A DNA stretch of 64,000 nucleotides from Sphingomonas taxi (GTDB lineage: Bacteria; Pseudomonadota; Alphaproteobacteria; Sphingomonadales; Sphingomonadaceae): assembly GCA_003240625.1 (NCBI GenBank), contig QFMX01000002.1:1-64000 (forward strand). Direction: 5' to 3'. The notes beneath the pieces were generated by a model, which was not told the DNA's origin, ran no database searches, and saw only the letters and a list, made by a program, of their open reading frames with translations. This document shows positions 9,741-17,807 of this stretch, one piece after another (the stretch's first letter is position 1; each line of letters begins with the position of its first letter). Made by a program: the position numbers and the translations under genes.

Positions 9741-9959
9741 ATGCGTACGCTCTTGTCACTCGTCGCGATCGTCGTGCTGGTCGTGGTCGGCCTGATGTAT
9801 TTCGGGATCATCAACATCGACCAGACCCGCCAGGGCGTCGTCCAGGCACCGAAGTTCCAGGCGGACGTCGCCAAGGTCACGCTCGGCACCGAGAACAAGA
9901 CCGTGGCGGTGCCGACGATCAACGTGGAGAAGCCGGCCAACAGCCAGGCGCCGAACTGA
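9741..9959 (+). CDS. Small single-span membrane protein, unknown function
   Basis: A 72-residue protein with an N-terminal hydrophobic helix (residues 2-25, LLSLVAIVVLVVVGLMYFGI) and a polar, probably periplasmic tail of about 45 residues ending in VPTINVEKPANSQAPN. ATG 9741 has AAAAAGGGGATG upstream; the frame extends further but without recognisable sequence. The 195-nt gap before it holds no other gene. I do not recognise the family. Confidence 0.75.
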   Translation: MRTLLSLVAIVVLVVVGLMYFGIINIDQTRQGVVQAPKFQADVAKVTLGTENKTVAVPTINVEKPANSQAPN

Positions 9960-9998
9960 GCTTTACGGGACGCGGGCGGCGGGGCAGGGCCTGAGGCC

Positions 9999-10448
9999 AT
10001 GTTCCCCGTCCCCGAACCCATGCGCCGCGCGCTCGACGCGGCCCGTAATGCGGCGCTGGCCGGGGAAGTCCCGGTCGGCGCCGTTGTCGTGAAGGACGGG
10101 GTGGTTATCGCCGTGGGTGCCAATGCGCCACGTGCGTTGTGCGATCCGACCGCGCATGCCGAGATTCAGGCGATTCGCGCGGCTGCTTCGGTGTTGGGGA
10201 GCGATCGGCTCGAGGGCTGCGATCTTTGGGTAACGTTGGAGCCTTGCGCGATGTGCGCCGGGGCGATCGCGCATGCCCGGATCGCGCGGCTCTATTATGG
10301 GGCGGCGGATGCGAAGGGCGGCGCGGTCGAGCACGGGCCGCGGTTTTTCGGGCAGCCGACGTGCCATCATCGGCCGGAGATTTACGCGGGGATCGCGGAG
10401 ACCGAGGCGGCGGGAATCTTGCGCGAGTTCTTCGTGGACCGTCGGTAG
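9999..10448 (+). CDS. tadA: tRNA-specific adenosine deaminase
   Basis: Zinc enzyme that deaminates A34 of tRNA-Arg to inosine, needed to read CGN codons; it is essential in most bacteria. The zinc/catalytic motif HAE (His53, Glu55) and PCAMC (Cys83, Cys86) are intact. At 149 residues it has normal length for TadA, and the C-terminal FFVDRR helix is present. ATG 9999 is preceded by TGAGGCC. Other nucleoside/cytidine deaminases share these motifs, but the TadA-like spacing and LYYGAADAKGGAVEHG favour tadA. Confidence 0.93.
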   Translation: MFPVPEPMRRALDAARNAALAGEVPVGAVVVKDGVVIAVGANAPRALCDPTAHAEIQAIRAAASVLGSDRLEGCDLWVTLEPCAMCAGAIAHARIARLYYGAADAKGGAVEHGPRFFGQPTCHHRPEIYAGIAETEAAGILREFFVDRR

Positions 10449-10464
10449 GCGAGGTGACTTTGCG

Positions 10465-10590
10465 ATCCTCCCCCGCCAGGGGGAGGTGGCGCCGAAGGCG
10501 ACGGAGGGGGAGGACTCAGCAACAACGGTGATCGCTTACCTCCCCCTCCGTCTGGCAAGGGCCAGCCACCTCCCTCTGGTGGGGGAGGAT
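10465..10590. repeat. Intergenic paired-palindrome repeat, family D copy 1
   Basis: TCCTCCCCCGCCAGGGGGAGG ... GACGGAGGGGGAGGA, spacer, TCCCCCTCCGTC ... CACCTCCCTCTGGTGGGGGAGGA. Copies at 20821-20944 and 30906-31027, and a variant at 36412-36577. It lies between convergent tadA and pepN. Confidence 0.85.
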
Positions 10591-10595
10591 CAGGT

Positions 10596-13184
10596 TCAGC
10601 CCTCCAGACTCTTCGACGCCTGTTCGAACAGGTCCTTCGACAAGCCCGGCGTCCGTACGATCCGCTCCAGTTCCGCACGCATCAGCCCCGCCCGACCCGC
10701 ATCGAACCGGCGCCAGCGGCCGAGCGGCGGAAGCAGTTTGGCGGCGGTTTGCGGGTTGAGGCGGTCGAGCGCAATCAACTGGTCCGCGAGGAAGCGATAG
10801 CCGCTGCCGTCCGCGGTGTTGAACGCACGCTGGTTGGCACCGAACGCGCCGATCAGCGAGCGGGCACGGTTGGGGTTGGTCAGGGTGAAGTCTGCATGCT
10901 CGGCCAGCGCGGCGACGACCGCGCCGGTATCGTCACGCGACGACTGCGCTTGAGCCTGGAACCACTTGTCCAGCACCAGTGGGTTGTCGCAATATTGGCT
11001 GTAGAAGATGTCGAGCGCGGTGGTCCGGATGTCGGACTCGCTGCTGACCAGCGTCGTCAGCGCGCCCATCCGGTCGGTCATGTTGTCCGCCGAATCGAAC
11101 TGCGCAAACGCAAGGTCCGCCGCATCCGCCGCGCCGCTCGCTGCTATATAGCCGAGTGCTACCGTCCGCAGGCGACGAAGGCCCTTGCCCTCGGGCGTGT
11201 AGGCGTAGGGCTGGCCCTCACCCCGCGCGTAAGCCTGCCGCCATTGTGCTTCGAGCCGCGTGCCGAGATCGCGACGCAGCGCCTCGCGGGCGCGGAAGAT
11301 CGCTTCGGGATCGACGACGGCCATCTGGTCGCCGATGAAGCTCTCGGACGGCAGCAGCACGGCTTCCGCGACGAACGCCAGATCGAGGTCGGGATTGTCG
11401 AGCGTGTTGGCGACTGCGGCGACCACGCTGTCATGGTCCGCGCGGCCTTCGACCGAGGCGACCAGCGTGTCGAGCATAAGCTGCTGCATCGCCTCGTAGC
11501 GCGCGAATGGATCGTCATCGTGCGCACTGAGGAAGGCGAGATCGGCGGCGGTGCGGTCGGTCTCGACCACCACGGGGGCCGAGAAGCCGCGGTTGATCGA
11601 AAGCACGGCGCGCTCGGTGAGGCCCTCGAACACGATCGTATCGAGCGTGTCGTCGAACAAGACGAGCTGCTCGTCGGTCAATGCCGCACCTGACTCCGCG
11701 TCGAACAGCTTCACACGCAACGGCAGCACCATCGGCGACTTCACCGGCTGGCCCGGCGTCGCGGGGATCTGCTGGGCGAGACGGAGCGTCGCGCGGTCGC
11801 CGTCCTGCGAGAGGCTGGCGGAGACACGCGGGGTGCCAGCCTGCGAATACCAGAGGCGGAACTGGGTGAGGTCGACCTTGCCGCCTTCCTCCATCGAGGT
11901 GACGAAATCCTCGCAGGTCGCCGCCGTGCCGTCGTAGCGATCGAAATACAGGTCGGTGCCGGCGCGGAAACCCTCGGGTCCGAGGATCGCGGCCATCATC
12001 CGGATCAGCTCGGCGCCCTTGTTGTAGATCGTCGCGGTGTAGAAGTTGGAGATCTCCTGGTAGGATTCCGGGCGCACGGGGTGCGCGAGCGGGCCGGCAT
12101 CCTCGGGGAATTGCGACGCGCGCAGGCCCCGGACGTCCTCGATCCGCCTGACCGCGCGCGAACCCTGGTCGGCGGAGAAGCCCTGGTCGCGGTAAACGGT
12201 GAAGCCTTCCTTCAACGACAGCTGGAACCAGTCGCGGCAAGTAATCCGGTTGCCCGACCAGTTGTGAAAATATTCGTGCGCGACGACCGCGGCGATCGCG
12301 TCATAATCGTAGTCGGTCGCGGTATCCGGGTCGGCCAGGATATAGCGCGAGTTGAAGATGTTAAGGCCCTTGTTCTCCATCGCGCCGAAGTTGAAGTCGT
12401 CGACCGCGACGATGTTGAACACGTCGAGGTCGTATTCGCGGCCATAGGTCGTCTCGTCCCACGCCATCGCGAGTTCGAGCGCCTTCAACGCGTGGTCGGT
12501 CTTGGGCAGGTCGGCCTCGCGCACCCAGATGCCGAGCGACACCTCACGGCCCGACATCGTCGTGAAGCTGCTGCGGTTGACCGCGAGATCGCCGGCGACC
12601 AGCGCGAAGAGATAGGATGGCTTGGGGAACGGATCGTGCCAGGTCGCCCAATGCCGCCCGCCTTCAAGGTCGCCCTGTTCGACCGGATCGCCGTTTGCGA
12701 GCAATACCGGGAAGTGCTTCTTGTCCGCGGTCATCTTGACCGAATAGACGCTAAGGACGTCGGGGCGGTCGGGGAAATAGGTGATGCGGCGAAAGCCTTC
12801 CGCCTCGCACTGGGTGCAGAGATTACCGCCCGAGGCGTAGAGTCCCATCAGCTGCGTATTGCGATCGGGTGCGATCTCGACCTGCGTCTCGACGACGTGC
12901 GCGGGGCCGGTGAGCGGGATGACGAGCTGCTCGCCGTCGATCCGCCAGTCGTTGATCGCCACGCCGTCGACCGTGACCGAGAGCGGCTTCTGGCCCGCGC
13001 CGTCGAGCCGGAGCGGTGCGGCGTGATCGCCGTTGCGCGTCACCGACAAGGTCGCGGTGACTCGCGTGGTCGCCGGATCGAGGTCGAAATCCAGTTTCGT
13101 CTCGGGGACCAACCACTCGGGCGGGGTATATTCCTCGCGGCGAATGACGAGCGGGTGGGCGAGACTGTTCTGGATATCGAGCAT
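10596..13184 (-). CDS. pepN: Aminopeptidase N (M1 family)
   Basis: Cytoplasmic zinc aminopeptidase of 862 residues that removes N-terminal residues from peptides, in the E. coli PepN subgroup by length. The zinc motif HEYFHNW begins near residue 303, with the third ligand in LKEGFTVYRDQGF; the substrate-binding exopeptidase motif GAMEN (GAMENKGLNIFN) lies some 35 residues before it. The C-terminal alpha-helical DUF3458-type region is complete. The start is set at ATG 13184; the frame continues upstream to 13226 but MLDIQNS is the family N-terminus. It faces the M28 peptidase gene divergently. Confidence 0.96.
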   Translation of the reverse strand: MLDIQNSLAHPLVIRREEYTPPEWLVPETKLDFDLDPATTRVTATLSVTRNGDHAAPLRLDGAGQKPLSVTVDGVAINDWRIDGEQLVIPLTGPAHVVETQVEIAPDRNTQLMGLYASGGNLCTQCEAEGFRRITYFPDRPDVLSVYSVKMTADKKHFPVLLANGDPVEQGDLEGGRHWATWHDPFPKPSYLFALVAGDLAVNRSSFTTMSGREVSLGIWVREADLPKTDHALKALELAMAWDETTYGREYDLDVFNIVAVDDFNFGAMENKGLNIFNSRYILADPDTATDYDYDAIAAVVAHEYFHNWSGNRITCRDWFQLSLKEGFTVYRDQGFSADQGSRAVRRIEDVRGLRASQFPEDAGPLAHPVRPESYQEISNFYTATIYNKGAELIRMMAAILGPEGFRAGTDLYFDRYDGTAATCEDFVTSMEEGGKVDLTQFRLWYSQAGTPRVSASLSQDGDRATLRLAQQIPATPGQPVKSPMVLPLRVKLFDAESGAALTDEQLVLFDDTLDTIVFEGLTERAVLSINRGFSAPVVVETDRTAADLAFLSAHDDDPFARYEAMQQLMLDTLVASVEGRADHDSVVAAVANTLDNPDLDLAFVAEAVLLPSESFIGDQMAVVDPEAIFRAREALRRDLGTRLEAQWRQAYARGEGQPYAYTPEGKGLRRLRTVALGYIAASGAADAADLAFAQFDSADNMTDRMGALTTLVSSESDIRTTALDIFYSQYCDNPLVLDKWFQAQAQSSRDDTGAVVAALAEHADFTLTNPNRARSLIGAFGANQRAFNTADGSGYRFLADQLIALDRLNPQTAAKLLPPLGRWRRFDAGRAGLMRAELERIVRTPGLSKDLFEQASKSLEG

Positions 13185-13290
13185 ATGCTTGCGAATATAG
13201 GGCCGCGGCCGCCTATCGCCAGCCAAAGCTTGCGCGGGTGACGGTGGATGCTACGCCGCTGCAACACGTTCCCTTTGCAAGGATTTCCGG

Positions 13291-14994
13291 ATGTATCGTC
13301 CTCTCGGCGCGCTCGCGTTGCTCGCGCTTTCTACGTCCGCTCTGGCGCAGACGGCGCCCAAGACCGCACCGGTGACGGCGCCGAACGTTGCCGAACTGAA
13401 CGCGAAGCTTGCGGTACCGCTGCCCGCGGATCAGGCGGCGATGAAGGCGCATGTGCTGTTTCTCGCGTCCGATGCGATGAAGGGGCGCGAGGCTGGCAGC
13501 CCCGAGTTCGACATCGCCGCGCAGTATGTCGCGGCACAATTCTATGCCGCGGGGCTTCGTCCGGGTGGCGATGCGGGGGGGTATCTTCAGGCGGTGCCGC
13601 TGGTATCGTACAAGGCGGCGAGCAAGGGCGATTTCGTCTGGACCGGTCGCGGGGCCGCGCAGCCGCTCGTGTTCGGTGAGGACTATGTGCCCGCCGCGAA
13701 CGGTGCGAAGGCGGAGACCAGTGTGTCGGCGCCCGTGGTGTTCGTCGGCTATGGCATCGACGCGCCGCAATACGGCCAGGACGATTACAAGGGCGTCGAC
13801 GTGCGCGGCAAGATCGTCGCCTATTTCGGCGGCTCGCCCGCGCGGTTCGGCGGCGAGGAGCGCGCATTCTTCGGGTCGGGCGGGACGAAGGCTGCGATCG
13901 CGCAGGCCAAGGGCGCGGTCGGCGTGATCACGCTGGAAAGCCCGCGCTCGGCAAAGGTGCGGACCTTCGCCAAGATAGCCGACTCCTATGCGACGCCGCG
14001 GATGACATGGGCGAACCCCGACGGCACCGGCAAGGTCGATGCACCTGGCGCGCCGTCGCTCGGGACGGTCAGCATGGTCGGTGCGGCCAAGCTGTTCGCT
14101 GGTGCGAAGACGTCTTGGAGCCGGATCGCCAAGCAGGCGGCAGGCGACAACGCCAAGTTCAAGGCGGTGCCGCTGGTCGGTACGCTGACCGTCGCGACAA
14201 AGACGAGCTTCGTGCCTGCCGCGAGCAGCAACGTCGTCGGCGTGATCCCGGGTAGCGATCCGGTGGTCGGCAAGGAGGTCGTCGTGCTGTCGGCGCATCT
14301 CGATCACATCGGCATCACGAAACCCGTGAAGGGCGATGCGCTCAACAACGGCGCGCTCGACAATGCGATCGGCATCGCCAGCCTGATCGAGGAGGCCAAG
14401 CGCTTCACCGCCAGCGGGCAGGCGCCCAAGCGGACCATCATGTTCCTGGCCGTCACCGGCGAGGAGAAGGGGCTGGTCGGCAGCGATTACTTCACCAACC
14501 ACCCGACCGTGCCGCTGGCCTCGATCGTCGCGGACGTGAACCTCGACATGCCGATCCTGACCTACAAGTTCGAGGACATGGTCGTGTTCGGCGCCGAGCG
14601 CTCGACGATCGGCCCGATCGTGCAGAAGGCGGTGGCGGCGATCGGCGTCGGCCTGTCGCCCGATCCGATGCCGGAGGAGGGCATTTTCGTCCGCTCGGAT
14701 CATTTCCGCTTCGTCCAGAAGGGTATCCCGTCGGTGTTCCTGTGGCCGGGTCAGAAGGGGCCGGGCAAGGCCGCGGTCGCGTATTTCATGGCGAACAATT
14801 ACCACAAGCCTTCGGACGACCTGACTCAGCCGATTATGTGGGATCAGGGCGTGCGGTTCGTCGATGCGAACTACCGGATCGCGCGCGAGATCGCCGATGG
14901 CGCGCAGCGGCCGGTATGGAATGCGGGCGATTATTTCGGGACGCTGTATAAGGGGCCGATGGCCCAAGGCGTAGCGGGCGGGGCGGCAAAATGA
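13291..14994 (+). CDS. Exported M28 family zinc metallopeptidase (with PA-like insert)
   Basis: A 567-residue aminopeptidase-like protein. Residues 1-19 form a signal peptide (ending SALAQ). A protease-associated-like domain occupies the region around FVGYGIDAPQYGQDDYKGVDVRGKIV. The M28 domain shows co-catalytic zinc residues: SAHLDHIG (His near 337), NGALDNAIG (Asp near 358), VTGEEKGLVGS (Glu-Glu near 391) and RSDHFRFVQKGIPSVFLW near the end. The stop overlaps the next gene by 4 nt (ATGA). A paralogue with the same layout is at 52363-53994. Confidence 0.9.
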   Translation: MYRPLGALALLALSTSALAQTAPKTAPVTAPNVAELNAKLAVPLPADQAAMKAHVLFLASDAMKGREAGSPEFDIAAQYVAAQFYAAGLRPGGDAGGYLQAVPLVSYKAASKGDFVWTGRGAAQPLVFGEDYVPAANGAKAETSVSAPVVFVGYGIDAPQYGQDDYKGVDVRGKIVAYFGGSPARFGGEERAFFGSGGTKAAIAQAKGAVGVITLESPRSAKVRTFAKIADSYATPRMTWANPDGTGKVDAPGAPSLGTVSMVGAAKLFAGAKTSWSRIAKQAAGDNAKFKAVPLVGTLTVATKTSFVPAASSNVVGVIPGSDPVVGKEVVVLSAHLDHIGITKPVKGDALNNGALDNAIGIASLIEEAKRFTASGQAPKRTIMFLAVTGEEKGLVGSDYFTNHPTVPLASIVADVNLDMPILTYKFEDMVVFGAERSTIGPIVQKAVAAIGVGLSPDPMPEEGIFVRSDHFRFVQKGIPSVFLWPGQKGPGKAAVAYFMANNYHKPSDDLTQPIMWDQGVRFVDANYRIAREIADGAQRPVWNAGDYFGTLYKGPMAQGVAGGAAK

Positions 14995-15827
14995 GCCGAC
15001 TGCTTGTCTTCGGGCTTGGCTACACCGCGGGGCGGATCGCCGAGCGGCTGGCCGGCGAGGGCTGGCATGTCGTCGGCACCACGCGCGATGGTCGCGGCGA
15101 TACGCTACGCTTCGATGATACGGACGCGGTGACGGCAGAGATCGCGGCGGCAACGCATATCCTGTCGTCGGTACCGCCGGTGGACGAGGTCGATCCGGTG
15201 CTCGTTCGTTACGGCTCGCTCCTAATGCGGACGCGGGCGTGGCTCGGATACCTGTCGTCGACCGGGGTGTACGGCGACGCTCAAGGCGCGTGGGTGGACG
15301 AGACTGCGCCGACCGGTGGTGGCCGGCGGAGCGCCCGCGCGGCAGCGGATGCGGACTGGCTCGCGATCGGCGCGCGGGCGTTTCGGTTGCCGGGGATTTA
15401 TGGCCCGGGTCGCTCGCCGCTCGACCGGGTGCGGCAGGGTAAGGCGCACCGGATCGAGCAGCCGGGGCAGGTGTTCAGTCGCGCACACGTCGACGATATA
15501 GGCTCGGGGGTGATCGCCGGGTTCGATGCGCCGGCAGGGGCGTATAATCTGGCGGACGATGTGCCCACGTCGCAGAACGACGTCGTGGCCTATGCGGCGA
15601 TGCTGCTCGGGATGCCCGCGCCGCCGTTCGTGACGCTCGAGGACCTCTCGGCGATGGGACGCGGATTCTACAAGGAGAACCGGCGGGTCGCGAACGGCAA
15701 GGCCAAGCGCGTGCTCGGCTGGACGCCCGCGTGGCCCGACTACCGTGCCGGTCTGCGTGCGCTGAGCGCGATGACAAGCCCGATCCCAGACAATATCGCG
15801 CCAGCGACGGCCAGCGTCGACCAGTGA
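14991..15827 (+). CDS. SDR-type NAD(P)-dependent epimerase/dehydratase family protein
   Basis: A 278-residue atypical short-chain dehydrogenase, similar in outline to YeeZ-like SDRs. The nucleotide-binding start is LLVFGLGYTAGRIAERLAGEGW (GxGYxxxxI), with YLSSTGVYGD (S/T and Y region) and RLPGIYGPGRSPLDRV further on. The start overlaps the M28 peptidase stop by ATGA. Its last 88 nt overlap the end of the convergent EamA gene. Substrate unknown. Confidence 0.85.
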   Translation: MSRLLVFGLGYTAGRIAERLAGEGWHVVGTTRDGRGDTLRFDDTDAVTAEIAAATHILSSVPPVDEVDPVLVRYGSLLMRTRAWLGYLSSTGVYGDAQGAWVDETAPTGGGRRSARAAADADWLAIGARAFRLPGIYGPGRSPLDRVRQGKAHRIEQPGQVFSRAHVDDIGSGVIAGFDAPAGAYNLADDVPTSQNDVVAYAAMLLGMPAPPFVTLEDLSAMGRGFYKENRRVANGKAKRVLGWTPAWPDYRAGLRALSAMTSPIPDNIAPATASVDQ

Positions 15828-16660
15828 TAGCGCTCGAAGATCGTCGATAGCAGCATCGCGATCACCGGCACGATCACGCCTGAATAGGCCGCCTTGGCCG
15901 GGCCGATCGCGCGGATGACGTTGAAATACAGCGGGAAGGCAAGCGCGGACGCGAACACGCCGAGATAGAGAATGCCGGCGACATAGCCGAAGCGCGGCTC
16001 GAACACCGGCGGCCCGGTGGTGATCCAGGCGAACGCCGCGTCGAGGCTCGCGCCGATCAGCATCGCGATCGCGAGCGTCGGCGCCATCGGATAGCGTTTG
16101 GCGAACGCGCTGCCCTGGATGACGTTGGCGACCGATGCGGCCATCACGCCGCCCAGAGTCAGGAGGATGCCGATCGTCGCCGAGCGCGGGCCGTGCGGAT
16201 CGACGCGCGCTTCGTTGACGAACAGCAACGCGACGCCCGCCATCGCGACCGCGCACCCGACCATGAGTTGGCGCCCGAGGCGTTGCTTGAGGAAGATGCG
16301 GCCGAAGATCGCGTTGGGGACGAGCAGGAGGGCGAACACCACCGCCACCAGCCCCGAGGTGACGTAATGCTCGGCGCGGTAGACGAAGTTGAAGTTGAAC
16401 GTGAACAGCGCGATGCCGATCACCGCCGCGAACGCGTAGCCGCGCGCGTCGAATCGGAAGCTCTCGCGCTTTAAGCTCGCGTAGATCGCCATCGCGATGC
16501 CGGCGACGAGGAAGCGGTAGCTGATCGACCAACTCGCCGGCACCACCGCGATCTGGTCGCGGATGACGAGCCAGGTCGAGCCCCAGATCAGCGTGACGAT
16601 GCCGAACGGGATCAGCACTGCCGCGCGGGTCGACTGTGGTGGGTCGGTTGGGCCGGTCAC
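15740..16660 (-). CDS. EamA/DMT family transporter
   Basis: A 306-residue inner-membrane drug/metabolite transporter with about ten hydrophobic helices in two EamA repeats (first around FGIVTLIWGSTWLVIRDQ, second beginning near ATIGILLTLGGVMAASVANV). The start is a GTG at 16660 that overlaps the threonine aldolase stop (GTGA), giving translational coupling; no ATG is better placed. Its 3' end overlaps the convergent SDR gene by 88 nt. Members export amino acids or other metabolites; the coupling with threonine aldolase makes an amino-acid substrate plausible but unproven. Confidence 0.88.
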   Translation of the reverse strand: MTGPTDPPQSTRAAVLIPFGIVTLIWGSTWLVIRDQIAVVPASWSISYRFLVAGIAMAIYASLKRESFRFDARGYAFAAVIGIALFTFNFNFVYRAEHYVTSGLVAVVFALLLVPNAIFGRIFLKQRLGRQLMVGCAVAMAGVALLFVNEARVDPHGPRSATIGILLTLGGVMAASVANVIQGSAFAKRYPMAPTLAIAMLIGASLDAAFAWITTGPPVFEPRFGYVAGILYLGVFASALAFPLYFNVIRAIGPAKAAYSGVIVPVIAMLLSTIFERYHWSTLAVAGAILSGIGLVIALSARRPAR

Positions 16661-17658
16661 AGCTCGCGGATGGCGTTGGCAAGCAGGGCGACCGCGTCCG
16701 CCGGGCTGTCCCATGCGGTGACGAGGCGGATTTCGCCGGCTGCCCAGTCGTAGAAGTCGAAGCCCTTTGCCCGCAGCGCTGCGGCTTCTTCCGGCGTGGC
16801 GCGGAGGAACACTTCGTTCGCCTCTACCGGGTGGACGAGGCGGTTGCCGGCCGCGGCGGCGAGCTTGGCCGCCGCGTCGTTCGCAGACTTGGCGTTGGCG
16901 AGCCAGAGGTCGTCGTCGAGCATCGCCAGGATTTGTGCGGCGAGGTAGCGCCCCTTCGACAGCAGCAGGCCGGCGCGCTTGCGGCGGTATTGCGTCACGG
17001 CGGCGAGGTCCGGCTTGAAGAAGACCAGCGCCTCCGCGCTCATCGCGCCGTTCTTGACGAAGCCGAAGCTCAGTGCATCGACGCCGGCGCGCCATGTCAT
17101 GTCCGCGGGCGAGCAGCCGGCGCGCGCCATCGCGTTGGCGAACCGCGCGCCGTCCATGTGGAAGCCGAGCCCTCGCTTCTTCGCCAGCGCGCCGATTTCC
17201 GCCACTTCGCGCGGCTGGTACACTCGGCCATATTCGGTGGCGTTGGTGATCGAGATCGCGTGCGGCTGGACGCGGTGGACGTCGTCGGGGATCGCGTCGA
17301 GGACGGTGCGGATCGTGTCCGGCGTCAGCTTCGCGCCGTCGCCGTCGGCGAGGAACAGCTTGGCGCCGTGGGTGTAGAATTCGGGGGCGCCGCCCTCGTC
17401 GTTCTGGATGTGCGCATCGCGGTGGCAGACGATGCCGCCGTGCGGGGGGCAGAGCGCGGCGAGCGCGAGGCAGTTGGCGGCGGTGCCGGTGGGGACCCAG
17501 AGCACCGCGACCTCTGTTTCGAACAGCTCGGACAGGCGGCCGTCGAGCTGCTGGCTCCACGCGTCGCCGGCATAGGCTGTGTCGAGCGTGTCTGCGGCGG
17601 CGATCGCGGCCATGACGTGCGGGTGGATGGTGGCGGCATTGTCGGAGAAAAAGCGCAT
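16657..17658 (-). CDS. Threonine aldolase (beta-eliminating lyase family)
   Basis: PLP enzyme of 333 residues splitting L-threonine or L-allo-threonine into glycine and acetaldehyde. The expected fold-type I features are present: FFSDNAATIHP at the N-terminus, TGTAANCLAL, FHMDGARFANA (Asp contacting PLP) and the Schiff-base lysine in SFGFVKNGAM near residue 201. The start at ATG 17658 gives the family N-terminus; the frame is open to 17787 but that extra stretch is encoded by a family A repeat. Coupled by GTGA overlap to the EamA transporter. Substrate stereochemistry is not readable. Confidence 0.9.
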   Translation of the reverse strand: MRFFSDNAATIHPHVMAAIAAADTLDTAYAGDAWSQQLDGRLSELFETEVAVLWVPTGTAANCLALAALCPPHGGIVCHRDAHIQNDEGGAPEFYTHGAKLFLADGDGAKLTPDTIRTVLDAIPDDVHRVQPHAISITNATEYGRVYQPREVAEIGALAKKRGLGFHMDGARFANAMARAGCSPADMTWRAGVDALSFGFVKNGAMSAEALVFFKPDLAAVTQYRRKRAGLLLSKGRYLAAQILAMLDDDLWLANAKSANDAAAKLAAAAGNRLVHPVEANEVFLRATPEEAAALRAKGFDFYDWAAGEIRLVTAWDSPADAVALLANAIREL

Positions 17659-17730
17659 GGTCAGGACATGCTGCGCTGCGGCGATGGCGTCAACGGGGCT
17701 ACCGTCACTCGGACGATAGCGCCCGCCTTC

Positions 17731-17789
17731 TTGTTCTCCCGCGAAGGCGGGAGCCCAGTCTGGATCCCCGCCTTCGCGGGGAAACAAGC
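17731..17789. repeat. Intergenic paired-palindrome repeat, family A copy 2
   Basis: Same element as at 2436-2496 with only a few differences. It lies between threonine aldolase and PBP1A and ends about 20 nt from the PBP1A stop. Confidence 0.85.
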
Positions 17790-17807
17790 TGCTCCGCGGC
17801 TGGAGCG

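Noticed and set aside
13213..15153. A 646-residue minus-strand open frame
   Set aside because: Antisense to the first M28 peptidase and the start of the SDR gene; no motifs and strongly Arg-rich.
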